Of a DNA stretch of 37,602 nt, positions 8,001-16,123 are shown in pieces. This stretch comes from JAJFVC01 sp039698075 (GTDB taxonomy: Bacteria; Planctomycetota; Planctomycetia; Pirellulales; Thermoguttaceae): assembly GCA_039698075.1 (NCBI GenBank), contig JBDKTJ010000043.1:1-37602 (forward strand), in the 5' to 3' direction. Both the position numbers and the translations under genes were made by a program. Within the stretch, counting starts at the first letter, position 1. Every line of letters begins with the position of its first letter. The notes beneath the pieces are model-generated. The model was not told where the DNA came from. It did not search any database and worked only from the letters and a program-made list of their open reading frames with translations.

Positions 8001-8082
8001 CGGAGGGCAAGGGATTCGAACCCTCAACGGCTTGCGCCGCATCTGATTTCGAGTCAGACTGCTAACCATTCGCGTACCCTCC
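8001..8082 (-). tRNA. tRNA-Ser (anticodon CGA)
   Basis: Read on the reverse strand the gene begins GGAGGGT and ends GCCCTCC plus discriminator G, which pair as a 7-bp acceptor stem with one G-U. The anticodon stem TCTGA/TCAGA holds the loop CTCGAAA, giving anticodon CGA (bases 8051-8049), which reads UCG. A long variable arm (CGGC-GCAA-GCCG) is typical of serine tRNAs. The T-arm contains GGTTCGAATCC. The CCA end is not encoded. Confidence 0.95.
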
Positions 8083-8095
8083 GGACGCTACGATC

Positions 8096-8124
8096 AATCT
8101 AACCTCACAAACCCCCTTTGGCAA
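8096..8124 (-). promoter_or_regulatory. Sigma-70-like promoter of tRNA-Ser
   Basis: On the reverse strand TTGCCA (8124-8119) and TAGATT (8101-8096) are 17 bases apart. This puts the expected start of transcription about seven bases before the mature 5' end of the tRNA at 8082. Confidence 0.6.
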
Positions 8125-8189
8125 GCCGCCCGATTCCGAAAAAAACGTCGGACCCAAGGGGCTCCTTGCTGCCGGCAGGAGTTTTTGCG

Positions 8190-8762
8190 ATGAACCGCCT
8201 TTCACGCCATCTCACGAAATGTCTGTTGGCCGGCGTCGTCACGCTGCTGCCGGTCGCCGCGTTGGCGCTCGGCGTCGCTTATGTTGAGCTGTCCATTTCA
8301 AGGTCCGGCGTGTCCAGGCTGCCGTTCTATTTTCCCGGACTCGGCATCGTTCTGGCCGTCGCGGTGGTCTATCTGGTCGGGCTCACCACCACGACGTTGA
8401 TCGGCCATTGGCTGTGGAGCTGGTTCGATCGGTTATTGCGGGGACTGCCGGCGTTGGGAAAAATCTACGCGTCGCTCCAGCAGATCCTCGGTTACGGTCA
8501 GGGCAAGGACGCGATGTTTCAACGAACCGTGCTGGTGCCGAGCCGGGACAAAAAATGCGAAGAGCTCGGGCTTGTGACCAACGAAATCACGCTGCCCGAC
8601 GGATCGCAGCGGTTGATCGTCTTTCTGCCAGGCACGCCGAATCCGACCGCGGGCCGATTGGTCATCACGACGCCCGACGAAGTGCGTTCGACGGACATTC
8701 CGGTCCATGAAGCGCTGAAAAACCTCGTAGCCGTCGGCAAGACGCAGCTCCGATGGGATTAG
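8190..8762 (+). CDS. DUF502 family membrane protein
   Basis: A 190-residue inner-membrane protein. Two N-terminal TM segments are visible (about 13-32, GVVTLLPVAALALGVAYVEL, and about 50-72). A loop with WFDRLLRGLPALGKIYASLQQ and a soluble beta-rich half with RTVLVPSR follow. The order P-V-A then P-x-L-G-x-I-Y-x-x-x-Q-x matches the DUF502 family, whose function is unknown. I chose the start at 8190 because GCAGGAG lies 9 bases upstream; the frame is open to 8118 but overlaps the tRNA promoter. The gene stands alone between tRNA-Ser and the convergent mnmE. Confidence 0.82.
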   Translation: MNRLSRHLTKCLLAGVVTLLPVAALALGVAYVELSISRSGVSRLPFYFPGLGIVLAVAVVYLVGLTTTTLIGHWLWSWFDRLLRGLPALGKIYASLQQILGYGQGKDAMFQRTVLVPSRDKKCEELGLVTNEITLPDGSQRLIVFLPGTPNPTAGRLVITTPDEVRSTDIPVHEALKNLVAVGKTQLRWD

Positions 8763-8779
8763 TGCGCGTCGCACGAACG

Positions 8780-8834
8780 TGTAGCGTTGCCGGCGGCGTG
8801 ATTCCACGGTTCCGAAAGCGATCGGCACGCTACA
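8780..8834. terminator. Long hairpin between convergent genes, possible terminator
   Basis: TGTAGCG plus TGCCG pairs with CGGCA plus CGCTACA (12 pairs with one bulged T) around a loop of about 30 bases. It lies between the stop of the DUF502 gene and the stop of mnmE, which point at each other. There is no T-run on either side, so a terminator role is uncertain. Confidence 0.35.
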
Positions 8835-8891
8835 GGTTTGTGAGATGCGCCCTATAGATGGACGGGCCGCACTGCAGGTTGTTCGTTGCGG

Positions 8892-10235
8892 CTATTTTCC
8901 GATGCAAAACCGGCTGAAAATCCGGTCCAAAACGTCGTCCGTGTAGACGGCCCCGACGATCTTGCCAAGCTCGGTCAATGCGGTGCGCAGCTCGACGGCC
9001 GCCAACTCTTCTTGACCGGCCACGCGCTGCGCACGACGCAACGATCGGCCGGCCAACCGAAGCGAGTCGGCGCAACGCACTGCGGTGCCGGCGACCGAGA
9101 CGCCGCGATGCCGACCGGCCAAAACCAATCGCTCGCGCAGTTGTTCACGCAACGCGGCGATGCCGAGACCGGTCGCGCTGCTCGTGGCCAAGCCAATCGG
9201 GCCGACCGATTGCGCGAGGTCGCAGTGGGTCCACACGACGATCCGCCGTTGCGACGCGGAAGTTAATTGTTCGCGTTCCCAATCGTCGAGCGGCTGCGTC
9301 GCGTCGAGACAAAACAGCTCCACATCGGCGGCGGCTCGCTGCGAAATCGCCAACGATTCGGCCTTCCGCTCAATCTCCGCTTGTTCGCGCGACTCGGCGA
9401 TCCCGGCCGTGTCGATCAGGCGGCATTTCAATCCGTCGAGATCCAGATCGGCGGCGAGATAGTCGCGCGTGGTGCCGGGCCGATCGGCGATCAACGCGGC
9501 TCGACGACCGGCCAAGGCGTTGAACAAACTGCTCTTGCCGACGTTGGGCCGTCCGGTCAGCACGGCATGAAACGTCTCGATCGACTGGCCGCGCGCGGAC
9601 ATTTGACGCCGCAACTCGGCCACCTGACGACGCGACCGAGCGATTCGGCGATCGAGTTCTTCGCGGGTGAGAAACGTCAGATCCTCGTCGGCGAAGTCGA
9701 AACCGGCCTCCAGATGGGCCAGCAAGTCGAGCAGTTCGTCGCGCAGCCGGTGCAGCGGTCGGGCCAATCCACCGGCCAATTGTCCGAGCGCGGCTCGCAA
9801 CTGGTCGGAGCTGTCGGCGTCGATCACGCCCAAGACGGCTTCGGCTTGCGTCAGATCGATGCGCCCGGTCAAAAAGGCTCGAAGGGTGAACTCGCCGCGA
9901 TGGGCCGGTCGAGCGCCGGCGGTGCAAAACGATCGGACGAGCCATTCCAAAAGCGGCGGCGAGCCGATCGTGTGCACCTCGACGACCGACTGGCCCGTGT
10001 AACTGCGTCCGACCGGCCAAATCCACACCTCGCAAGGCATGGGCGAAGCGAGCGACGGCAGTTTTAGACTGCCCGTCAAAATTCGCGGGGCGTCGATCTC
10101 CGGTTTTTCGTTCGACGAAACAAAAAAACGTCGCAGACACGCGATGGCCTTCGGTCCGCTCAGCCGCACGATGCCGCGAGCGGCGCCGCCGGGCGGTGAG
10201 GCGATGGCAACGATCGTATCGTCGAGCGAGTCCAT
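8892..10235 (-). CDS. mnmE: tRNA modification GTPase MnmE
   Basis: A 447-residue GTPase that works with MnmG to put the cmnm5 group on wobble uridines. The N-terminus DTIVAIASPPGGAARGIVRL is the folate-binding TrmE domain. The helical middle runs to about 215 and the G domain follows, with G1 GRPNVGKSS at 228-236 and G3 DTAG at 275-278. The C-terminus ends in the hallmark FCIGK with its Cys. The G4 motif is unusual: where NKxD is expected the sequence reads THCD (336-339). I chose the start at 10235 because it gives the family start; its ATG shares one base with the TGA of the upstream pseudouridine synthase gene, which implies translational coupling. An in-frame start at 10274 exists but would add residues foreign to the family. 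Confidence 0.95.
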   Translation of the reverse strand: MDSLDDTIVAIASPPGGAARGIVRLSGPKAIACLRRFFVSSNEKPEIDAPRILTGSLKLPSLASPMPCEVWIWPVGRSYTGQSVVEVHTIGSPPLLEWLVRSFCTAGARPAHRGEFTLRAFLTGRIDLTQAEAVLGVIDADSSDQLRAALGQLAGGLARPLHRLRDELLDLLAHLEAGFDFADEDLTFLTREELDRRIARSRRQVAELRRQMSARGQSIETFHAVLTGRPNVGKSSLFNALAGRRAALIADRPGTTRDYLAADLDLDGLKCRLIDTAGIAESREQAEIERKAESLAISQRAAADVELFCLDATQPLDDWEREQLTSASQRRIVVWTHCDLAQSVGPIGLATSSATGLGIAALREQLRERLVLAGRHRGVSVAGTAVRCADSLRLAGRSLRRAQRVAGQEELAAVELRTALTELGKIVGAVYTDDVLDRIFSRFCIGK

Positions 10236-10924
10236 CAGCGAGCCCCGCGTTGGTCGAGCGAAAAACAACGCCAAGCGTCGGGCGTGGGGGCCTCAAATTG
10301 CAATCGCTTGGCCGTGGTCGGATGCGCGATGACCAGTCGCCGGGCGTGCAGCGCGATGCCCGACGAAAACGGCGTGCGGCTGCCGTATTTGCGATCGCCG
10401 ACGATCGGATGCCCGTGATGCGACAGTTGCAAGCGGATCTGATGTTTTCGGCCCGTCTCCAATTCGATCTCCAGCCACGAGTTGCCTTGGACCACCGCCA
10501 GCCGCCGATACGAAAGCCGAGCCTCGCGGGCGTCGGGCATGGTGCGGCCGACGATGTGCATCCGCCGATGCCGCTCGTCCTGTGCGAGCCAATCGACCAG
10601 ACTGCCGGCGGAGTCCTCCAAAACGCCTTCGGCCATGGCCCAATAGGTTTTTTCGACGCGGCGATCGCGGAACTGCTCGGTCAATCGGGCGGCGGCCTTC
10701 GACGTCCGGGCCAAAAGCACTACGCCGCTGACCGGCGCGTCCAACCGGCTGACGACGCCCAAGTATACGTTGCCCGGCTTTTGGTACCGCTGTTTGATGT
10801 ACTGTTTGGCCACGGTCAACAGCGTCGCACGATCGTCCGGCGTGCCCATCGTCGGCAAACCGGCTGGTTTGTTCACCACCAACAGATGGTTGTCTTCGTA
10901 CAGGACGTTGAGCGGGGGATTCAT
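10235..10924 (-). CDS. RluA-family 23S rRNA/tRNA pseudouridine synthase
   Basis: A 229-residue enzyme that isomerises uridine to pseudouridine in RNA. The catalytic motif is VVSRLDAPVSGVVLLAR with the nucleophile D62. VLYEDNHLLVVNKPAGLP near 7-24 and the C-terminal GRKHQIRLQLSHHGHPIVGD are further RluA-family blocks. There is no N-terminal S4 domain, so it resembles the short RluA/RluC-type members; the target site cannot be told. The frame is open far upstream, but that part is antisense to maf, so I place the start at the ATG at 10924. It overlaps mnmE by one base, giving a two-gene operon for RNA modification. Confidence 0.9.
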   Translation of the reverse strand: MNPPLNVLYEDNHLLVVNKPAGLPTMGTPDDRATLLTVAKQYIKQRYQKPGNVYLGVVSRLDAPVSGVVLLARTSKAAARLTEQFRDRRVEKTYWAMAEGVLEDSAGSLVDWLAQDERHRRMHIVGRTMPDAREARLSYRRLAVVQGNSWLEIELETGRKHQIRLQLSHHGHPIVGDRKYGSRTPFSSGIALHARRLVIAHPTTAKRLQFEAPTPDAWRCFSLDQRGAR

Positions 10925-11023
10925 CGAGACGGGCCAATGGGATACATTGGTAGGAGGCGGTCGCGCGCCGGCGGGCCGTCGTATCCGAAGGACGTCGCCA
11001 CGACTGTTTGCTTGGTAACCTGT

Positions 11024-11617
11024 ATGGAAAGATATCCGCCCCCACTGATTTTGGCAAGTCGTTCGCCACGGCGCCGCGAGTTGTTGGCGGCGGCGGGCTA
11101 TCGGTTCGAGGTCGCGCCGCCGTCCGAATCGGCCGAAGACGACGGCTATCCGGGCGAGTCGCCCGAGGCGATGGTCGTCCGATTGGCTCGGCAAAAAGCC
11201 GCCGACGTGGCCCGGCGCGTTCCACGGGGACTCGTGTTGGGCTGCGACACGGTGGCCGAATGCCAAGGCGAAATCCTCGGCAAGCCGCGCGATCGGTCCG
11301 ACGCCCGAGTGATGCTTGAGCGGCTCAGCGGTCGGCGACATCGCGTGCTCAGCGGCCTGTGTTTGTGGCCCGTGCCGGACAGCGGCCCGACGGTGCGCGT
11401 GGCGGTGACGACGTTGCGGATGGACGAGCTTTCGCCGCCGCAGCTCGACGCGTATCTGGCCGGCGGTCAGTGGCGCGGCAAGGCCGGGGCGTTCGGCTAT
11501 CAAGACGGCATCGACTGGGTCCACGTGCTCGAAGGCAGCGATTCGAACGTGGTCGGGCTGCCGATGGAACTGCTGGCCGAAATGCTTCATGAAATCGACC
11601 AGGCCGCGCGGAGGTGA
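11024..11617 (+). CDS. maf: Maf family nucleoside triphosphate pyrophosphatase
   Basis: A 197-residue house-cleaning NTP pyrophosphatase that removes modified or surplus nucleotides. It begins LILASRSPRRRELL, the phosphate-binding motif of Maf. LGCDTVAECQGEILGKP carries the catalytic Asp (D75). KAGAFGYQDG near the C-terminus is the third Maf signature. It is divergent from the pseudouridine synthase gene with 99 bases between. The start at 11024 (MERYPPP) is chosen by homology; the frame is open well upstream, but there it is antisense to the neighbouring gene. Confidence 0.9.
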   Translation: MERYPPPLILASRSPRRRELLAAAGYRFEVAPPSESAEDDGYPGESPEAMVVRLARQKAADVARRVPRGLVLGCDTVAECQGEILGKPRDRSDARVMLERLSGRRHRVLSGLCLWPVPDSGPTVRVAVTTLRMDELSPPQLDAYLAGGQWRGKAGAFGYQDGIDWVHVLEGSDSNVVGLPMELLAEMLHEIDQAARR

Positions 11618-11624
11618 AAAAAAG

Positions 11625-13115
11625 TCACGCCGCCGCCCGATGGTTGGATTCTTCGATCGATGGTTCCAGGTTGATCGTTGGACCGTCGAGCGGTTGCGTC
11701 CGGGCCGTCATCGTCATGGCCGTCAACAGCCACGCGGTCATGCCGAGCCCGAGCAATCCGACGCGGCCTACGTAGGGCAGAAGCGTGTACTGCAAGAGGA
11801 TCAGCAGCCCGGGCGTCAGCGCCAGCAATGTTGCTCCGCGAGGCCATCCGCGGCGCGACAACCACAGCGGCACGAACAACACCGCCGGCGCGATCAACAC
11901 GAAGTAATGGTTGCGGGCCACCGGCGAGAGAATCAGCAGCGCCGCACAGCCCAGGCCGAACGCCGCCGCCTGGCTGAGCCGGACGTCACGATCGGCGCCG
12001 AGCCGCAGGGCCGTCAGCAACAGCGTCAGCAACAGCGAGAGCCGCACCGACAAAAGGCAGACGTGGACGATCGGCTGATCCATCATGCGAGGCGGCGGAT
12101 GGTCTTCTTCGTCGATCATCGGGTCCATCGGGCCGCCAAGCCACAGATAGGACCCGAAATTGCCGAGCCGATACAGCGCGTTGCCGAGGCACTGATTGCG
12201 CACCGAATGCGTGTCTTTCTCGTAGCCGGGCGTCGTGGTGTTTTCGTCGGCGTTGCTCAACACCAGCCGGTTCCAGGTTTGCAGGTGTTGCAGATTGGCA
12301 TGCCAACCGACCAGCGCGGCGGGAATCAAGAGAAAAAACAGCGCGAGTCCGGCGGTAATGCCCAGCGTGGAGCCGAGCAGTTGACGGCCCAACGGTTGTT
12401 CGGCCTCCGACCTCAAACGCCGTTGCCGCACGTAGGCGACCAACTGGACGGACACGACCAGCGCGATCGGCAGCGCCGGCACCATTTTGATCGCGATCGG
12501 CAGCGCGAGGACGACGCCGCCCAGCAACGGACGTCCGTCCAGAAGCCATCGCAGACCCAGCAGCAGAAAATAGAGCAGAACGATCGTGACCTGTCCGCGT
12601 TGCAGACAATTCAACGTCGGCAGCGCGGCGGCGGAGGCCGCGATCAGTCCCAGCCACGGAAATCGACACGCCGGCGTGATGGTCCGATCGCCGTCGCGTC
12701 GGCCGAGAATCGTCACGATCCGTGCGGTCTGGCGATAGGCGTCGTAGCCCATGGCCATGCACAGGAAGAACCAAACCATCACCTGATGTTGCGGCGGCAG
12801 ACGATGCAGTGGGGCCAAAAGCATGGCCAAAATCGGCGGATAGACGTAGGTCCAACCCCTGGGGTTGTGGACTTGATAGGGCGGACGGCCGTCGAAAAAC
12901 GCCGCGCCTGCCTCGGTGTACACGGTCAGATCGGTCCGGTGGTCGTTCACCGGTTGGGCGTAACCGCGGCGTCGGACGTCGGCGACGCCCCAGATCGCCA
13001 AAGCGACCATCAGCGCGACGATCAATCGCCACGGCGCAAACCAGCGGCTTCGGCAAAGGGCGATCAGTTTGGCGGCCAGCGGAGATGTACCCATCTTGGT
13101 CGGCGATTCAACCAC
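11625..13115 (-). CDS. GT87-like (DUF2029) polytopic membrane glycosyltransferase
   Basis: A 496-residue membrane protein with about ten hydrophobic segments. The motif DLTVYTEAGAAFFDGRPPY followed by GWTYVYPPILAMLLAPL is typical of GT87/DUF2029 proteins, which use polyprenyl-phosphate sugars to glycosylate envelope lipids or glycans. The Asp near residue 62 in D-L-T-V-Y is the likely catalytic or metal-site residue by comparison with the family. The start is a GTG at 13115; an ATG at 13094 (M8) is an alternative, and neither has a clear ribosome site. Its stop lies 7 bases from the stop of maf, and no terminator is seen between them. Confidence 0.75.
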   Translation of the reverse strand: MVESPTKMGTSPLAAKLIALCRSRWFAPWRLIVALMVALAIWGVADVRRRGYAQPVNDHRTDLTVYTEAGAAFFDGRPPYQVHNPRGWTYVYPPILAMLLAPLHRLPPQHQVMVWFFLCMAMGYDAYRQTARIVTILGRRDGDRTITPACRFPWLGLIAASAAALPTLNCLQRGQVTIVLLYFLLLGLRWLLDGRPLLGGVVLALPIAIKMVPALPIALVVSVQLVAYVRQRRLRSEAEQPLGRQLLGSTLGITAGLALFFLLIPAALVGWHANLQHLQTWNRLVLSNADENTTTPGYEKDTHSVRNQCLGNALYRLGNFGSYLWLGGPMDPMIDEEDHPPPRMMDQPIVHVCLLSVRLSLLLTLLLTALRLGADRDVRLSQAAAFGLGCAALLILSPVARNHYFVLIAPAVLFVPLWLSRRGWPRGATLLALTPGLLILLQYTLLPYVGRVGLLGLGMTAWLLTAMTMTARTQPLDGPTINLEPSIEESNHRAAA

Positions 13116-13470
13116 GGTTTTTCAGCGAGGCGATGTTTTTCGGCGTCGTCCCGAGTTCGGGATTTTACCCTATTTTGCCCGGTCAACGCGATCGGCAGAC
13201 GTGCCCGATTGTAGCGGGGGGGCATCGAAAACGGCAATCCTGATTTTTTTGAAAGGTTTGAGAAATCCGCCGAATCTTGCAAGTTTGTCGGGCGGCGATC
13301 GTTTTCGACCTTGACGCCGACTCTCGGATGGTGAAAATCGGGACTCTGAACGAGACTGGAGAAATCGAAACGGACGCAGGCCGATGGCCGCACGGCGGTG
13401 GACGGTTGGTTGTTTCGCCGCGGTGTGAGTTCGATTCTGACAATATTCTCTTTCGACCGGGCCCCCCATC
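13116..13470. other. Intergenic region between divergent genes, no gene seen
   Basis: About 355 bases between the starts of the leftward GT87-like gene and the rightward hypothetical gene. Short overlapping frames occur on both strands but none has a credible protein. I see no repeat. A weak AT-rich element (GACAATATTC, near 13438-13448) could belong to the promoter of the rightward gene. Confidence 0.4.
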
Positions 13471-13977
13471 ATGTCCAACCGCGAACGCTGGATCGTCTAT
13501 CCGCTGTTGTTTCTTTCCCTGGGCATGGCTGTGCGAGACAAGGTGATGCCTCATGGCGTGTTGCGGGCGAAAGAGTTGATCTGCGATCATGTGGTCAGCA
13601 ACCGTTCGGAGTGCCTCGCCTTGCTGGTCAACGGCCCGAAAAACCGTCCGGTCGTGATAGCCGGAACCGACACGAATCTTCGGGCGGGTTCCATCGAGAC
13701 GTTCACGGAAGACGGGTTGCCGCAGGTGCAGCTTCGTTCGACGGAGTCGGGCGGCATGGTCACGGCGATCGGTCAAGCCGGCAAGGTAGTCTTGATTTTG
13801 GGCTATTTTGGACAAAATCTTGGCGTTTTCGCCCAGGCGCCGGGCTTTGCGGCTCCGATGTCGCTGACGCTGCCGTGGCATTTGGAGATGAAGCCGCGGC
13901 AACCACAAACGCCAAAGCAGCCGACCCCGCCCGATGCGTCGCCCTCGAAATCCACCTCCCCGGCCACAAAAACGTAA
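13471..13977 (+). CDS. Hypothetical membrane-anchored protein
   Basis: A 168-residue protein I do not recognise by name. It starts MSNRERWIVYPLLFLSLGMA, a short polar N-terminus followed by one TM segment, which suggests a membrane-anchored protein facing outward. The middle (about 30-130) is beta-rich with VVIAGTDTN and GGMVTAIGQAGKVVLILGYF. The last 30 residues are Pro-, Thr-, Lys- and Ser-rich and look disordered. It ends six bases before the PAP2 gene, so the two are probably cotranscribed. Similar small proteins are common in planctomycetes in my experience, with no known role. Confidence 0.7.
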   Translation: MSNRERWIVYPLLFLSLGMAVRDKVMPHGVLRAKELICDHVVSNRSECLALLVNGPKNRPVVIAGTDTNLRAGSIETFTEDGLPQVQLRSTESGGMVTAIGQAGKVVLILGYFGQNLGVFAQAPGFAAPMSLTLPWHLEMKPRQPQTPKQPTPPDASPSKSTSPATKT

Positions 13978-13983
13978 TCACGC

Positions 13984-14817
13984 ATGACGCAATCAGGAAC
14001 ACCACCATCGGGGGCGGGCGTCCCGACGTTCGATGGACCGAAATGCGACGGCGCGTGGCGTTGGCGGCTCCGCGCGGCCCTGTCCGCCATTCGGAATCCG
14101 CTGGTTTGGATTCCCGCCCTGCTGTTGTTGACATTGACGCTGTATTTTCGGTTCAGCGACGCCGACATCGTCTGGTTGCGGCCGTTTTTTGCAGGCGTCG
14201 AGGCTGGCGACCGCACGACCGAACGCTGGCCCATGGGGTCGGAATACCCGTGGCGGGCGTTCTATCGTTTGGGCGTCTATCCGGCGTTGCTTTTGGGTTT
14301 CGGCGGCTTGGTGGTTTGGGGCGTCAGCTTTTACCGTCGGGGCTGGGAACCGTATCGCGACGCCGGGCTGTTCCTTTTTCTGCTGTTGTTGATCGGGCCG
14401 GGCGTCGTGGTGAACGGCGTTCTGAAGCCTTTTTGGGGGCGTCCAAGGCCCAACGCGGTCGAGGAGTTCGGCGGTCCTCGTCCCTTCCGTGCGGTCTGGC
14501 AGTACGGCGACGGCCAGATCGAATCGTCGTTTCCGAGCGGCCACGCTTCGATGGGCTTTTTCTTGATGGCCCCGGCGTTCATCTGCTACCGTCGTCGACC
14601 TCGGCTGGCTTTCGAGTTCGTGCTGCTGGGATTGGTTGCCGGCTGTTCGATCGGATTGGCTCGCATGGTTGCGGGCGGACATTTTCCAAGCGACGTGCTT
14701 TGGGCCGGCGCGTTTGTCTACTTTCTAGGTCTGCTGATCTCCACGCCCTTTCGATTCGGAGACGAGACACCCCCATTCTGGAAAAGGGAAGACGGGAAAG
14801 TAAGTAAAACGGGCTAG
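13984..14817 (+). CDS. PAP2-family membrane phosphatase
   Basis: A 277-residue membrane phosphatase. All three PAP2 motifs are present: K148-x6-RP in KPFWGRPRP, PSGH at 184-187, and R227 with H233 in ARMVAGGHFPSD. Hydrophobic segments occur near 41-55, 98-114, 129-145, 190-203 and 209-224. PAP2 enzymes remove phosphate from lipid phosphates, undecaprenyl diphosphate or lipid A; which substrate applies cannot be told. It starts six bases after the hypothetical gene. The tail is Lys- and Glu-rich. A weak 6-bp dyad (TGCCAA...TTGGCA) near 14838-14857 follows, without a T-run. Confidence 0.85.
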   Translation: MTQSGTPPSGAGVPTFDGPKCDGAWRWRLRAALSAIRNPLVWIPALLLLTLTLYFRFSDADIVWLRPFFAGVEAGDRTTERWPMGSEYPWRAFYRLGVYPALLLGFGGLVVWGVSFYRRGWEPYRDAGLFLFLLLLIGPGVVVNGVLKPFWGRPRPNAVEEFGGPRPFRAVWQYGDGQIESSFPSGHASMGFFLMAPAFICYRRRPRLAFEFVLLGLVAGCSIGLARMVAGGHFPSDVLWAGAFVYFLGLLISTPFRFGDETPPFWKREDGKVSKTG

Positions 14818-14979
14818 CTGATGGTCCTCGCCCATCTTGCCAACCACGGGCTTGGCAGGGTATTTTGCCGTGAAGACGGCCTCGCATCAATCCTTGTGCG
14901 CAAAAGAGCCGAAGGATTTCTGCCGTGAGCGGGCAATACTCTTTTGGAAATGTGAACCATTCGTGACCAAGGTTGCAGC

Positions 14980-15522
14980 ATGGACTCCGAGGCCCGCATG
15001 CAACGTGAAGAACTGTTGCGTCGTGCGGTCCTGGCCGGCGATGAGGACGCTTGGCGCACGTGGCATGATGAAAGCTTCGATGCTTTGTACGCATATGTTT
15101 TATGGCGTTGCGGCAAGAACCACGATCAAGCTGCGGAGACGGTTCAAGAGACTTGGCTGACGGCCGTGCGGACCATTCGCCGTTTCGACCCATGCCGAGG
15201 CAGTTTTTTGGTTTGGTTGCGCGGTTTGGCTGCCAACGTGTTGCGACATCAACTCCGGCAACGTGGCAGGTTGCAGAAGCGCGAGCAAGCGGTTGGCAGA
15301 ATCGACGCCACCGAATTGCAGCGACTGGACCATCCACAAAGCGAGCGAATTGCGTTGACCCTCGACGCGCTTCCTGAGCGGCAGGAGGCGGTTTTGCGAG
15401 CGAAATACCTCGATGGCTTTTCGGTGGCGGAAATTGCCGCCCAGTGGGATGAGACTCCCAAGGCCATCGAGTCCCTGTTGGGCCGCGCACGTCAAGCATT
15501 CCGCGAGTTGTTCGAGAAGTAG
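14980..15522 (+). CDS. ECF-family RNA polymerase sigma factor
   Basis: A 180-residue extracytoplasmic-function sigma factor. Region 2 lies near 28-70, with ALYAYVLWRCGKNHDQAAET and ETWLTAVRTIRRFDP. Region 4 lies near 128-178, with LDALPERQEAVLRAKYLDG followed by the helix-turn-helix SVAEIAAQWDETPKAIESLL. It is the first gene of a three-gene unit; the next gene follows after 91 bases and the third overlaps the second. A one-TM protein directly after an ECF sigma factor is the usual place for its anti-sigma factor. The promoter it reads is not visible here. Confidence 0.9.
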   Translation: MDSEARMQREELLRRAVLAGDEDAWRTWHDESFDALYAYVLWRCGKNHDQAAETVQETWLTAVRTIRRFDPCRGSFLVWLRGLAANVLRHQLRQRGRLQKREQAVGRIDATELQRLDHPQSERIALTLDALPERQEAVLRAKYLDGFSVAEIAAQWDETPKAIESLLGRARQAFRELFEK

Positions 15523-15613
15523 GTCGTCGAGAGAAGGAGTTTTTTGGAGGTCCGATCCTATCCATGCCGATCCCTGGCGGCTGTACGGAGCGTTTTTCCA
15601 GGAGGTGACAATC

Positions 15614-16123
15614 ATGCCTATTCCCGACGATTTTCAAGACAATTTGACGGATGCTTTGCTGCTTCCCGACGTCCCCTCCAAGGACGCGGCGTCGTTGCGC
15701 GAGGTGACACGATCTCGAACGGTTGCCGTAATCCGCTGCCGGCGACGCATGAGAAAGTGCATCCTGGCGGTGTCGCTTGCCGGTTGTTACGCTGCTGGGC
15801 TGGCGACTGTTGCGATCCAAAGATCCGCCGAGCGTGGGACGCCATCGCTCCCTCCGATTTCTTCCTTGTTGTCTGGGCCGAACGGTCCAAGAAGCCAGGA
15901 GCGTGACTCGGCCAAGTTGACTCACGCGGAGGTTGTCCTTCGTGACGCGGACCGTTGTCTTCTTGACCATGGCGACGTGAAGGAGGCGGTCCGCCGTTAT
16001 GACCTTTTTCTAAATCTTGCTTCGGCCAATCCTCGGGCCGTCGTGCGGAAGCAAGACAGTTGGCTCTTGATGGCCCTAAAAGACGCAAGATCAAAGGAGT
16101 CTCCCCATGATGAAGACAAGTGA
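15614..16123 (+). CDS. One-TM protein of the ECF sigma unit, candidate anti-sigma factor
   Basis: A 169-residue protein without a recognised domain. About 50 cytosolic residues (MPIPDDFQDNLTDALLLPDV onward) are followed by a TM segment near 47-66 (KCILAVSLAGCYAAGLATVA) and an outer part. Residues about 95-160 hold a helical stretch, AEVVLRDADRCLLDHGDVKE and AVRRYDLFLNLA, reminiscent of a tetratricopeptide unit. An excellent AGGAGGT lies 7 bases before the ATG. Position and topology fit an anti-sigma factor, but the sequence does not show a zinc-binding ZAS motif; only context supports the role. Confidence 0.6.
   Translation: MPIPDDFQDNLTDALLLPDVPSKDAASLREVTRSRTVAVIRCRRRMRKCILAVSLAGCYAAGLATVAIQRSAERGTPSLPPISSLLSGPNGPRSQERDSAKLTHAEVVLRDADRCLLDHGDVKEAVRRYDLFLNLASANPRAVVRKQDSWLLMALKDARSKESPHDEDK

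Noticed and set aside
7436..8046. Short frames across the PemK-like gene and the RNA hairpins
   Set aside because: They run through stable hairpins and the terminator in another frame and resemble no protein.
7001..8100. CRISPR array or insertion sequence near the tRNA gene
   Set aside because: The repeated elements here are hairpins of different sequence, not direct repeats with spacers, and there is no transposase frame or terminal inverted repeat.
11589..13214. A 541-residue open frame antisense to the GT87-like gene
   Set aside because: Composition is Gln-, Arg- and His-rich, and the reverse-strand protein has clear TM segments and family motifs.
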